Of a stretch of 64,000 bases of DNA, positions 25,254 to 33,455 are shown in pieces (positions within the stretch are counted from its first letter, which is position 1; each line of letters begins with the position of its first letter). The notes under the pieces are model-generated. The model was not told where the DNA came from. It saw nothing but the letters and a program-made list of their open reading frames with translations, and ran no database searches. Made by a program: the position numbers and the translations under genes. Source of the DNA: CAZMZW01 sp964571135 (GTDB taxonomy: Bacteria > Chloroflexota > Anaerolineae > Anaerolineales > Anaerolineaceae); the NCBI GenBank assembly GCA_964571135.1, contig CAZMZW010000001.1, forward strand, positions 124,001 to 188,000, given 5' to 3'.

Positions 25254-26636
25254 ATGAAAGTATCCGCGGTGATCCTTGCAGCTGGAATGAGCAAACGCAT
25301 GAAATCCGCAATTCCCAAGGTCCTGCACCCATTGCTGGGCAGGCCTATGATTGAATATCCCCTGGAAGCTGTCAAGGACGCTGTCACTGAAAAACCGGTG
25401 ATCATTATCGGTCATGGGTCGGAAGCAGTGAAAAAAACAATAGGCGATCGGGCGGAATATGCTATACAAAAAGAACTTTTAGGAACAGGTGATGCGGTCA
25501 ATGCCGCCAGGCATATTTTAGAAGGCAAAACTAATCTTGTGCTTGTGATCAATGCGGACCTGCCAATGCTTAAACCAGAATCCATCAGAGAATTGGTTGA
25601 TTTGCAAAAAAGTAATCCTGGACCGCTTAGCCTGCTCACTTTTTTGGGTGAAGATTCCCGTGGATTTGCCAGGATACTTCGCTCTTCTGAAGGTAATGTT
25701 GTGGCAATAATTGAAGAAAAAGCAGCAACCGGGCAGCAGTTGGCGATTAATGAATTTAATGTAGGCATCTATTGTTTTAAATCCCAATGGCTTTGGGATA
25801 ATCTTAAAAACATAAAACTATCCCTGGTGGGAGAATATTATTTGACGGATCTAATCCGCATGGCATCTGACCAAAATTTACCCGTAAAAGCGATCAAACT
25901 ACTTGATCCTATTGAAGCCATGGGAATTAATAACCGCATTCACCTGGCAGAAGCGGAAGCCATCCTGCGCAATAGGATAAATGAGAATTGGATGTTGTCT
26001 GGAGTAAGCATGTTGGATCCCGAGAGGGTTACCATTGAAAAAAGTGTATCCATTGGAAAGGATACCCAGCTTTTACCAGACACCTATTTGAGAGGAAATA
26101 CGATTATAGGGGAAGGGTGTGAAATAGGCCCAAATACCATAATTACAGATTCAAAAATAGGGAATCGGTGTACGATCCTCATGTCAGTCCTGGAAGGCGC
26201 GGTTTTGGAAGATGATGTATCCATAGGGCCATTTGCGCGGCTGCGTAAGGGGGCTCATCTGGGCCAAGGCGTTCATATGGGCAATTTTGGTGAAATTAAG
26301 AATTCAACTCTTGCTCAAGGTGTAAAAATGGGTCATTTCTCATATATTGGTGACGCTGATATCGGAGAAAATGTAAATATTGGTGCAGGAGTGGTTACCT
26401 GTAATTTTGATGGGAAGAAAAAAAATAGAACAGAAATCGGCGCGAATGCGTTCATTGGCAGTGATACCATGCTCAGGGCACCAGTGAAGATAGGCGAGGG
26501 CGCTTATACTGGGGCAGGTTCGGTAGTTACCCATGATGTGCCTGCTCATACCACCGTGGCCGGTGTCCCTGCAAAACCCATTAAAAAAGAAAAAGAAAGT
26601 AAGCCAAAAATTTCAAAAAATAATGGAGAAGTTTAA
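25254..26636 (+). CDS. glmU: Bifunctional GlcNAc-1-P uridyltransferase / glucosamine-1-P acetyltransferase
   Basis: This 460-residue enzyme makes UDP-GlcNAc for peptidoglycan. The N-terminal pyrophosphorylase domain shows 'AVILAAGMSKRMKSAIPKVL', 'LVINADLPML' and 'EFNVGIYCFKSQWLWDNL'. The C-terminal left-handed beta-helix has hexapeptide repeats and the acetyltransferase motif 'GNFGEIKNSTLAQGVKMGHF' with 'GAGVVTCNFDGKKKNRTEIG'. An AAGGAGT SD precedes the ATG. The stop overlaps the cdd start (TAATG), so the two are coupled. Confidence 0.95.
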   Translation: MKVSAVILAAGMSKRMKSAIPKVLHPLLGRPMIEYPLEAVKDAVTEKPVIIIGHGSEAVKKTIGDRAEYAIQKELLGTGDAVNAARHILEGKTNLVLVINADLPMLKPESIRELVDLQKSNPGPLSLLTFLGEDSRGFARILRSSEGNVVAIIEEKAATGQQLAINEFNVGIYCFKSQWLWDNLKNIKLSLVGEYYLTDLIRMASDQNLPVKAIKLLDPIEAMGINNRIHLAEAEAILRNRINENWMLSGVSMLDPERVTIEKSVSIGKDTQLLPDTYLRGNTIIGEGCEIGPNTIITDSKIGNRCTILMSVLEGAVLEDDVSIGPFARLRKGAHLGQGVHMGNFGEIKNSTLAQGVKMGHFSYIGDADIGENVNIGAGVVTCNFDGKKKNRTEIGANAFIGSDTMLRAPVKIGEGAYTGAGSVVTHDVPAHTTVAGVPAKPIKKEKESKPKISKNNGEV

Positions 26637-27043
26637 TGTCTGAATTGAATGATGACTTGCGCAAGAACCTGGTTGAAGCAGCGCATAATGCGCGTCAATG
26701 GGCGTACGTACCCTATTCCCATTACCCGGTAGGAGCAGCCCTTTTAACTGATTCTGGCAAAGTTTACGAGGGTGTAAATGTGGAAAATGCGGCATATCCC
26801 ACCTGCATGTGCGCTGAACGTGTGGCGGTATTTAAAGCTGTATCAGAAGGAGAACATAATTTCACTGCGATCGCGATCGTGACTGGCAATGGTGGAATGC
26901 CTTGCGGTTCCTGCCGGCAGGTGATGGTTGAATTCAATCACAAGCTGACCGTCATAATTGCCAATGAAAATGGGCAAATCCTAAAAGAGACCTCGCTTGA
27001 GAACTTACTTCCAGATGCCTTCTTACCGGGAGATTTAAAATAG
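26636..27043 (+). CDS. cdd: Cytidine deaminase
   Basis: A 135-residue homotetrameric-type cytidine deaminase. The zinc site is visible as 'CMCAERVAVF' (the CAE with the catalytic Glu) and 'PCGSCRQVMVEF' (PCxxC). 'YSHYPVGAALLTDSG' and 'NVENAAYPTC' bind the nucleoside. It converts cytidine and deoxycytidine to uridine and deoxyuridine for salvage. It overlaps glmU by one base and is followed 36 bases on by recO. Confidence 0.95.
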   Translation: MSELNDDLRKNLVEAAHNARQWAYVPYSHYPVGAALLTDSGKVYEGVNVENAAYPTCMCAERVAVFKAVSEGEHNFTAIAIVTGNGGMPCGSCRQVMVEFNHKLTVIIANENGQILKETSLENLLPDAFLPGDLK

Positions 27044-27079
27044 CATATGTGATCATTGTGTTCTTGCGCAAACCATAAG

Positions 27080-27853
27080 ATGTCTGTAAAAGATCGCATT
27101 CGAAAGGTGGAAGCCATAGTTATCAGTCATTCTGATTATGGGGAGGCTGATCGAATTTTAAATTTATTCACCCGCGAGATGGGTAAAGCACGGGCTATTG
27201 CCAAAGGAGTGCGCAAAGAGCACTCCCGTAAAGCCGGTCACGTGGAACCTTTCACCTGTACCACTTTAATGCTCGCCAAGGGTGCCAGTTTCTGGATTGT
27301 CAGCCAGGCGGAGACGGTGGATGCTTTTGCGCCCATCCGTGAGGATCTCACTAAAACCGCCCAGGCTGCCTACGTGATTGAACTATTGGAGCGTTTTACT
27401 TCAGAAGATGAGATCCATCTCGCACTTTATCGTCTGGTAAAAGATTCCCTGGAAAGAATAGCCACGCAGGTGGATGCGTATCAAACATTGAGATATTTCG
27501 AGATGCGATTTTTAGAGATGGTGGGATACCGTCCGGAGTTATTCCATTGTGTTCAATGCCGTACTGAAATTCAGGCAGAAGATCAATTTTTCTCAATTCT
27601 ACAAGGCGGGGTGATGTGTCCCAGATGTGGCCGCATTGCTGACGATACCCGGCCAGTGAGTATGCTTGTCTTGAAATATATGCGCCATTTTCAGCGTAGT
27701 GATTATAAAGATATTCAAACGATTAATGTACCGCCATTAGTACGCCAGGAAATGGAAAAAATAATCCAATCCTATCTTTCATATCTAGCCGAGCGAAAAC
27801 TGAATACGCCTGCTTTCCTGCGCGAAATAGATCGACCAGTCAATCATCAATAA
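27080..27853 (+). CDS. recO: DNA repair protein RecO
   Basis: From ATG 27080 the product is 257 residues. The N-terminal OB fold ('KVEAIVISHSDYGEADRILN', 'GKARAIAKGVRKEHSRKAGH') and C-terminal zinc site ('FHCVQCRTEI', 'MCPRCGRI') are diagnostic. RecO anneals single strands and loads RecA with RecR at gaps. An upstream TTG start at 27056 would add eight residues without homology. It is the third gene of the glmU-cdd-recO run. Confidence 0.92.
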   Translation: MSVKDRIRKVEAIVISHSDYGEADRILNLFTREMGKARAIAKGVRKEHSRKAGHVEPFTCTTLMLAKGASFWIVSQAETVDAFAPIREDLTKTAQAAYVIELLERFTSEDEIHLALYRLVKDSLERIATQVDAYQTLRYFEMRFLEMVGYRPELFHCVQCRTEIQAEDQFFSILQGGVMCPRCGRIADDTRPVSMLVLKYMRHFQRSDYKDIQTINVPPLVRQEMEKIIQSYLSYLAERKLNTPAFLREIDRPVNHQ

Positions 27854-27950
27854 ACTCTTGGTGATAGAATTATTTAATAGAAGCATATCGATATCTATAT
27901 AATATTTGTTAATTGCATCAGCGATAATGGAGCCGATGAAAGAGGAACGC

Positions 27951-28199
27951 ATGAGTGATGGTTTTTCGAGTTATTCCTTGGAAGAGCGCATCCGCGGTTT
28001 GGTGGACCAGATAGATGCCTATATTGCCCAATATCACGGCGGCGGAGTGAAATTCATTTCTTTTGATGGAAAAGTGGTATGTGTGCGTATGGAAGGTGCT
28101 TGTGCCGCCTGTTCACTTCAACCAGCTACCCTGCATGGCTGGGTGGAAGGAACACTCAAGCAATTCTTCCCCCAAATTGAAAAAGTGGAAGAAGCCTGA
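27951..28199 (+). CDS. NifU C-terminal domain protein (Fe-S scaffold)
   Basis: An 82-residue protein matching the stand-alone NifU-C/Nfu domain: 'IDAYIAQYHGGGVKFISFDG', and the cluster-binding 'GACAACSLQPATLHGWVEGT' with CxxC. It probably carries and transfers Fe-S clusters. ATG 27951 is preceded by AGAGGA at good spacing. Upstream in-frame ATGs at 27927 and 27936 are possible but lack an SD. Confidence 0.88.
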   Translation: MSDGFSSYSLEERIRGLVDQIDAYIAQYHGGGVKFISFDGKVVCVRMEGACAACSLQPATLHGWVEGTLKQFFPQIEKVEEA

Positions 28200-28208
28200 G
28201 GATCATTG

Positions 28209-28235
28209 GCAGGGGCGGGTGTGGCCTGCTTTTTT
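28209..28235 (+). terminator. Probable intrinsic terminator after the NifU-C gene
   Basis: GGCAGG ... CCTGC stem with a G-rich loop followed by six T residues, just before the luxR promoter. Confidence 0.55.
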
Positions 28236-28241
28236 ATTGAC

Positions 28242-28270
28242 TTGACTATAGAACAATTGTTCTGTATAAT
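28242..28270 (+). promoter_or_regulatory. Promoter with a LexA-type operator in the spacer
   Basis: -35 TTGACT (28242-28247), a 17-bp spacer and -10 TATAAT (28265-28270). The spacer holds a perfect 14-base palindrome AGAACAATTGTTCT (28250-28263), which contains GAAC-N4-GTTC, the core of the Gram-positive LexA (SOS) box. The start codon at 28277 lies where transcription should begin, so the message is probably leaderless. LexA control is inferred from the site alone. Confidence 0.65.
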
Positions 28271-28276
28271 TGAGAT

Positions 28277-28684
28277 ATGCAACTATGGCAGCATTTTCTC
28301 AACCGGTTTGGGCTGGAGCCCCGCGCAGGAGCAGACGCTTCCCTGTTGCGTTCCCTGCGTGATTTGGCTGCCCGCGAACAGCGTCCGCCGGAAGAAGTGA
28401 TTGCCAGTCTGCTCAACCAGGCCATGCAAGAGCGCCAGGCAGCCGAAAGCGGTTGGAAGCGCTGGCAAATGCTCACCCCGCGCGAACAGCAGGTCGCTGC
28501 CCTGGTATGCCTTGGATATACTGGCCGCCAGATTGCCGCTTATTTGGTCATCTCGCCCGAGACGGTCAAGACCCATGTTAGTAATCTGTTGAGAAAGTTT
28601 GACCTGCGCACCCGGCAGGAGCTGCGCCAGTCTCTGACCGGGTGGGACTTCAGCACCTGGGAACAACAGCCGCGCAAAAAATGA
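28277..28684 (+). CDS. Small LuxR-family DNA-binding protein
   Basis: A 135-residue protein with an N-terminal helical region of unknown role (1-60) and a LuxR/GerE helix-turn-helix at about 66-122: 'LTPREQQVAALVCLGYTGRQ' and 'SPETVKTHVSNLLRKF'. There is no receiver domain, so it is not a standard response regulator. It is probably a transcription regulator under the palindromic operator described above. It is the first gene of the GC-richer segment. Targets are unknown; the promoters of mntP and the downstream cassette are candidates. Confidence 0.8.
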   Translation: MQLWQHFLNRFGLEPRAGADASLLRSLRDLAAREQRPPEEVIASLLNQAMQERQAAESGWKRWQMLTPREQQVAALVCLGYTGRQIAAYLVISPETVKTHVSNLLRKFDLRTRQELRQSLTGWDFSTWEQQPRKK

Positions 28685-28868
28685 ACCCCGGTCTTTTTGA
28701 GGATCTTACCCAACTGTTGTGGAATAAACCTCCTGGTATAATAAAGGATCTGTTGCTTTTCTTTTTCATTGAGCCTAAAAATTACTGGTAAAATAGCGGG
28801 GTTTGCATCCAACCATTTTTCCGCCATCGGTCTGATTGCCGCGGAACTTATTGATCAAGAGGTATTGA

Positions 28869-29432
28869 ATGGATTTCTGGTGGTTACTGGTTCTGGCGGC
28901 TAGCCTGGCGATGGATTGTTTTGCTGTTTCCCTGGGAATTGGCTCTTCGCCGCTGCCCACTACTTTCCGGCGGGTTTTCCGCATAGCCTTCCATTTCGGC
29001 TTTTTTCAATTCCTGATGACTTGCCTGGGTTGGCTGCTGGGCAGCACCGTGGTAGATATCATCTCCGGATTTGATCACTGGATCGCTTTTCTTCTGCTGG
29101 CCTGGGTGGGAATGCGCATGATCCGCGAGGGTTTTTCAAGTGAGGAAGAAGAGGTTAACCATGAAGATCCATCCCGCGGAAAGACGTTGATTATGCTTTC
29201 GCTGGCTACCAGCATGGATGCGCTGGGCGTGGGTTTGAGCATGGCTTTGCTAAAGATTAATATCCTCACTTCCAGTTTGCTGATCGGGCTGGTGACACTC
29301 TTGTTTTCCATAGTGGGTATGCTGGTGGGTAATAAGTTAAGTGAAAAATTTGGTGAGCGGATGGAAATAGCAGGCGGGATCGTTTTACTCCTTATTGGAT
29401 TGCGCATATTGGTTACCCATCTGATCGGTTAG
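28869..29432 (+). CDS. mntP: Putative manganese efflux pump MntP
   Basis: A 187-residue, six-helix membrane protein with the duplicated MntP (UPF0059/DUF204) signature: 'ASLAMDCFAVSLGIG' in the first half and 'ATSMDALGVGLSMAL' in the second, each with the conserved Asp. It exports Mn2+ from the cytoplasm. A 184-base leader precedes it, containing a possible -10 TAAAAT near 28789; I do not see the yybP-ykoY riboswitch consensus there. A strong terminator ends its transcript. Any tie to the flanking repair-like genes is unproven. Confidence 0.9.
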   Translation: MDFWWLLVLAASLAMDCFAVSLGIGSSPLPTTFRRVFRIAFHFGFFQFLMTCLGWLLGSTVVDIISGFDHWIAFLLLAWVGMRMIREGFSSEEEEVNHEDPSRGKTLIMLSLATSMDALGVGLSMALLKINILTSSLLIGLVTLLFSIVGMLVGNKLSEKFGERMEIAGGIVLLLIGLRILVTHLIG

Positions 29433-29436
29433 CTCA

Positions 29437-29566
29437 CCCCCACCTATGACAATGTAAACAGTGAATACCCAAACGCTGGCTCACTCCAGGGGGTAACCCC
29501 CCTCTCCCCTGCAGAATCCTCCATAAGGAGGATTCTTTTTTTGCCTGCAGTATGTCATAGTGGGGG
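29437..29566. repeat. Inverted repeat pair flanking the mntP terminator
   Basis: CCCCCACCTATGACA (29437-29451) is repeated in inverted form as TGTCATAGTGGGGG (29553-29566) with one base deleted. The second copy abuts the start codon at 29568. It could be a split operator or a long-range hairpin. Confidence 0.5.
29513..29542 (+). terminator. Intrinsic terminator of mntP
   Basis: A perfect 10-bp stem AGAATCCTCC (29513-29522) / GGAGGATTCT (29527-29536), loop ATAA, and a run of seven T. Confidence 0.9.
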
Positions 29567-29567
29567 C

Positions 29568-30104
29568 ATGGACGCACTCACTTTACCCCTTTCCAATCGT
29601 TTACTGGTGCTGGTAGCCCCGCACGCTGCTGGCACACTCATGCTGGAGTTGGCTGCCCGCCTCTCGCTCAATGGCACGCTGCGCGTGCTGGACGGCGGCA
29701 ATCGCTTTAACATCTACCCGGTGGCGCGCAACATTCGACGCTATACTCCCGAACTGACCGGGGCGCTGGCGCGCATCCATCTTTCGCGTGCTTTCACCTG
29801 TTACCAAATGACTGTCATGCTTTCCGAAGCCCCGGAGGATGGTCTGCCAACTCTGCTGCTGGATTTTCTTGCCACATTCTATGATGAGAATGTAACCCTG
29901 GCGGAAAGCCAGCGCCTGTTGCACGAATGCCTGCCGCATCTTAAACGCCTCAGCCGGAATGCCCCTGTGGTGGTGAGCGTTAAACCGCCCACCCCGCTTT
30001 GTGCCAGCCGCTCTATTCTGGTGGATCTGCTGGAAGAACAGGCCAGCCAATCCTGGACGCTTGAACCCCTGACGGCACCTGCTCCGCAGATGTTGTGGGA
30101 TTAA
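29568..30104 (+). CDS. RadA/RecA-like protein with degenerate Walker A
   Basis: A 178-residue protein that follows the RadA/Rad51 core strand by strand. The P-loop position reads 'LLVLVAPHAAGTLMLELAAR' with no GK(T/S), so ATP binding is doubtful. 'LRVLDGGNRFNIYPVARNIR' matches the second core strand, 'IHLSRAFTCYQM' matches the RadA 'ARAFN..HQM' segment, and 'PTLLLDFLATFYDENVTLAE' keeps the Walker B Asp (99) with the RadA 'R..LAERQ' region. It resembles RecA-fold accessory proteins such as ImuA, which also lack catalysis. The start is ATG 29568; a TTG at 29541 lies in the terminator. It heads a three-gene cassette ending in a B-family polymerase. Confidence 0.7.
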   Translation: MDALTLPLSNRLLVLVAPHAAGTLMLELAARLSLNGTLRVLDGGNRFNIYPVARNIRRYTPELTGALARIHLSRAFTCYQMTVMLSEAPEDGLPTLLLDFLATFYDENVTLAESQRLLHECLPHLKRLSRNAPVVVSVKPPTPLCASRSILVDLLEEQASQSWTLEPLTAPAPQMLWD

Positions 30105-30115
30105 CCGGAAACACA

Positions 30116-30412
30116 ATGGGACGCACACTGCCATCCATCACGATGTCTTTTATGCAGGAGCAGGAGGCCTTCTCCCGCTTCCGCCGTGCGCTGCGCCGCA
30201 GTGATCAGCTGGCTCTGGATGATCTCTTTGCCTCGGCGCGTAAACACCTGGCTGCTGCTGCTTATGCTGCTCATGCTTTGCCCATGGAAACCTTTCTACT
30301 GGCCATGCTTTTGGAAGAGCATAAAGAGGTCATGCGCTTGCGCCAACTGATTATGGACCAAAATCAAGAGGATCAGCATGGAAGCAACCGGCTGGCTGCT
30401 GGATCTTTATGA
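30116..30412 (+). CDS. Small helical protein of the polymerase cassette
   Basis: From ATG 30116 the product is about 98 residues and nearly all helical and charged: 'FSRFRRALRRSDQLALDDLF', 'HALPMETFLLAMLLEEHKEV'. No catalytic motif is visible and I do not recognise a family. It begins 11 bases after the RadA-like gene and overlaps the polymerase gene by 35 bases in a different frame, so the three are co-translated. It may bridge the RecA-like protein and the polymerase. A later start at ATG 30143 is possible. Confidence 0.65.
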   Translation: MGRTLPSITMSFMQEQEAFSRFRRALRRSDQLALDDLFASARKHLAAAAYAAHALPMETFLLAMLLEEHKEVMRLRQLIMDQNQEDQHGSNRLAAGSL

Positions 30413-32678
30413 CCAGCCGCAGGAAGGGGTGGTGCTCTGGTTGATTGCGGATTCCGGCCAGCGCTTGCGTCTGCATCATCCTTTCCCTATTACCTTCTAT
30501 GCGGCCGGGCCGGAACAGCGGCTGAAGGCTTTGCAAAAATTTTTGTTGTCGCAGCCAGTGAAACTCAACCCACTCCGGCGCGAAGAACAACGTGACCTCT
30601 TTCAAGAACAGGCTGTGCCAGTATTGGCCATCTGTGTACCGCAGGCGGCCGAACAACCGCAGCTATTCCGCAACATCACCCGGCAGTTCCCCGAACTGGA
30701 TTATTACAACTCTGATATTCAGCTTTCCATCCGCTACGCCGCGCTGCATGGCACCTTTGCTATGGCGCACTGTCGGGTCATCTATCAGGAGGACGGATTA
30801 TTGATTGAGTTGCAGGTACTGGATACACCCTGGGACCTGGACCCCGAACCGCCGCCCCTGCGCGTGTTGCACCTAAAACCAAATTGCGATCCGCAGCATG
30901 CCCCTCCTTCTGCACTGATCGTTCAGTTTGAAGGGCATGAGTATCACCTGGCGTTTTCACCAGAACGACCGCTGTTGGTCAATTTATGTGCCATTCTGCA
31001 GCGCCATGACCCTGACCTGATCCTCAGTGTGGCTGGTGATACCTGGTTACTGCCCAAGTTGATCCAGATCTCCAGTAAATTGAAAATCCCCCTGCCTCTT
31101 AATCGCGAGCCTGCCCGCGATGTGCTTTACAAAAAAGAAGGCACTTTTTTTTCATACGGGCAGATCATTTATCGCGGCCAGCAGGTTCATCTTTTTGGGC
31201 GCTGCCATATTGACGGGCGCAATGCCATGATGTGGCAGGATTATGATCTGGATGGCGCACTGGAGACGGCACGCATCACTGGCCTGCCCTTGCAGGTGGC
31301 AGCGCGCGTTTCTCCGGGAACGGGCATTTCCTCCATGCAGATTGTCACTGCCCTGCGCAACCAGATCTTGGTACCGTGGCGCAAGCAGCAGGCGGAACGC
31401 GATAAAACTGCCCTGGACCTGTTGCGCTATGACCAGGGCGGGCTAGTCTATCAGCCCATCACCGGTCTGCACTTTGATGTGGGTATGATTGATTTCATTT
31501 CCATGTACCCCAGTATTATGGTGCGTTGCAATATATCACCTGAGACTCCCATGCCCACCGAGCTGGGTCATTCCGATTACTCGCCTGGCCTGGTACCGCA
31601 GACTCTGGCACCTCTACTGGAGAAACGCATAGCCCTCAAGCAGCGTGCGCTGGCTTTACCCCATTGGGATCCGCGCCGCCGCAAGGATAAGTCCCGTTCT
31701 GCTGCACACAAATGGTTGCTGGTGACCTGCTTTGGGTATCTGGGTTACAAAAATGCCCGTTTTGGGCGCATTGAAGCCCATGAAGCTGTCACCACTTGGG
31801 GACGCGAGGCGCTGCTGCGCGCAAAGGAAGCTGCTGAGAAAATGGGCTTCACGGTGCTGCATATGTATGTGGATGGATTATGGGTGCAAAAACCTGGTTA
31901 TGACAAGCCGCAGAATTTTCAGCCGCTGCTGGAGGAGATCGCTAAAACCACCTCCCTTCCGGTGGCCCTGGATGGCGTTTACCGCTGGGTGGCTTTTTTA
32001 CCTTCCAGGGTGGATGCGCGCTTACCAGTGCCCAACCGCTATTTTGGCGTCTTTCAGGATGGTTCCACCAAAGTGCGCGGCATTGATTTACGTCGCCGTG
32101 ATAGCGCACCTTTCATAGCCCTGGTGCAGGCCGAGATGCTCAATTGCCTGGCACAGGCACAGAAACCTCAATACTTACCTGAAAAAGTAAATGAAGCGGT
32201 ATCGATTTTACGAAGCCATTTGTGTGAATTACACTCAGGCAAAGTGCCGCTGGAAATGCTGCTGATAGGTAAGAAACTGAGCAAGGAGCTGGCTGGCTAC
32301 CGTGTACCTTCGCCTGGTGCATTGGCAGTGATGCAGTTGCAGTCCAGTGGTAAAGTCGTCCAGCCCGGACAGCGTGTGCGGCTGCTCTATACGCGCGGTG
32401 AACCGGGTGTGTTCGCCTGGGACTTGCCTAACCAGCTGAACCCTGCTGAACTGGATGTGAATTATTACCACAAGCTGCTGCTGCGCGCTGCTTCTACAAT
32501 ACTGCAACCCTTTGGCATTGAGGAGAGAGCTTTGGAAATCATGGTAAATACTGACAGAGCCAGACAGCTGCCACTGGAGTATTTATATTCCATGAATCTA
32601 AAAAAATCACTTTCTGGATCAGCCGATATTCCAGCATATGAAATATGCGATAATACCTCATTAAATATTAATAAATAG
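30378..32678 (+). CDS. Atypical B-family DNA polymerase, exonuclease-dead, altered motif C
   Basis: A 766-residue protein with B-family polymerase signatures. Motif A is 'MIDFISMYPSIM' (Asp372). Motif B is K445-W-L-L-V-T-C-F-G-Y, with the usual Asn replaced by Val. Motif C aligns as 'HMYVDGLWV' (495-503): the YxDTD first Asp is Tyr497 and the second is Asp499. 'RYFGVFQDGSTKVRGIDLRR' is the usual thumb-proximal segment. In the exonuclease domain, Exo I (DIE) is replaced near residues 162-169 ('RVLHLKPN'), and the Exo II Asp is Leu224 in 'DTWLLPKL'. Proofreading should be absent; polymerase activity is uncertain. This pattern resembles the archaeal PolB2/Dpo2 group and its few bacterial relatives (from memory). 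It is the last gene of the cassette. Confidence 0.85.
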   Translation: MEATGWLLDLYDQPQEGVVLWLIADSGQRLRLHHPFPITFYAAGPEQRLKALQKFLLSQPVKLNPLRREEQRDLFQEQAVPVLAICVPQAAEQPQLFRNITRQFPELDYYNSDIQLSIRYAALHGTFAMAHCRVIYQEDGLLIELQVLDTPWDLDPEPPPLRVLHLKPNCDPQHAPPSALIVQFEGHEYHLAFSPERPLLVNLCAILQRHDPDLILSVAGDTWLLPKLIQISSKLKIPLPLNREPARDVLYKKEGTFFSYGQIIYRGQQVHLFGRCHIDGRNAMMWQDYDLDGALETARITGLPLQVAARVSPGTGISSMQIVTALRNQILVPWRKQQAERDKTALDLLRYDQGGLVYQPITGLHFDVGMIDFISMYPSIMVRCNISPETPMPTELGHSDYSPGLVPQTLAPLLEKRIALKQRALALPHWDPRRRKDKSRSAAHKWLLVTCFGYLGYKNARFGRIEAHEAVTTWGREALLRAKEAAEKMGFTVLHMYVDGLWVQKPGYDKPQNFQPLLEEIAKTTSLPVALDGVYRWVAFLPSRVDARLPVPNRYFGVFQDGSTKVRGIDLRRRDSAPFIALVQAEMLNCLAQAQKPQYLPEKVNEAVSILRSHLCELHSGKVPLEMLLIGKKLSKELAGYRVPSPGALAVMQLQSSGKVVQPGQRVRLLYTRGEPGVFAWDLPNQLNPAELDVNYYHKLLLRAASTILQPFGIEERALEIMVNTDRARQLPLEYLYSMNLKKSLSGSADIPAYEICDNTSLNINK

Positions 32679-32745
32679 TCTGTCATGTGGATTTCAAAGA
32701 TATTTATCGTTAATGTAATAAAATCCTTTTAAAGAAAAACTAAAA

Positions 32746-33372
32746 ATGATTGATCTGAACAATAAAAAAATCGATATCGATGTTTTGGTGAAGCAAGCAA
32801 GTGCAGACCCGAATCTATTAATGCAAATGATCAAGAGTGTTTCCACTGAAGAAAAGAACGCTACTGGTCGATATAATTGTTTTCAAGCACTTGAGAAAGT
32901 TGCTGAGTTACACCCAGAATTGCTATCCCCTTTCTGGGATGAATGGGTAATACTACTTTCCAGTGAACAGGTTCATTCACGCTATATTGGATTGCACTTG
33001 ATTGCAACTCTGGTTGTTTCAATGAATGAAAAACGATTCAAAGATATTATCAATCAATATTTTCAATTATTGGATGATGAGAGCATTATCAATGCCATGC
33101 ATACTGCTGGACTGGCAGGAAAAATAGCCAAGGCCAAGCCAGAATTGATGAAGAGAATTACTGAAAAATTATTGTCGGTAGATAGAACCCATTTTGAGAA
33201 GAGGCGCCAGGACCTGATTAGCTCATATGTATTGAAATCATTTGACCAATATTTTCTTGAATCGGATGATAAAGAAAAGATTCGTCTATTCGCCTTAAAC
33301 CATGTAGATTGCGGCAGTCCAAAGGCGAGGATTGAGGCGAAAAAATATTTGAAAAAGTGGATGAATAGGTAA
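32746..33372 (+). CDS. Hypothetical HEAT-repeat-like protein
   Basis: A 208-residue all-helical protein with repeated helix pairs ('NCFQALEKVAELHPELLSPF', 'HSRYIGLHLIATLVVSMNEK', 'MHTAGLAGKIAKAKPELMKR'), typical of HEAT/ARM or DNA-alkylation-repair-like scaffolds. No enzymatic motif is seen. The base composition returns to AT-rich here, so it probably does not belong to the polymerase cassette. The ATG at 32746 has only a weak A-rich leader. Function unknown. Confidence 0.65.
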   Translation: MIDLNNKKIDIDVLVKQASADPNLLMQMIKSVSTEEKNATGRYNCFQALEKVAELHPELLSPFWDEWVILLSSEQVHSRYIGLHLIATLVVSMNEKRFKDIINQYFQLLDDESIINAMHTAGLAGKIAKAKPELMKRITEKLLSVDRTHFEKRRQDLISSYVLKSFDQYFLESDDKEKIRLFALNHVDCGSPKARIEAKKYLKKWMNR

Positions 33373-33455
33373 TTCCAATCTATTGAAATAAGGCATCTCG
33401 AGTTAATATTCGAATGCTTGGAATACCACGTTTTTAAAATTCGGCAAGAGATCAA

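Noticed and set aside
28685..28868. yybP-ykoY manganese riboswitch upstream of mntP
   Set aside because: The leader length is suitable, but I could not find the conserved internal-loop sequences of this riboswitch.
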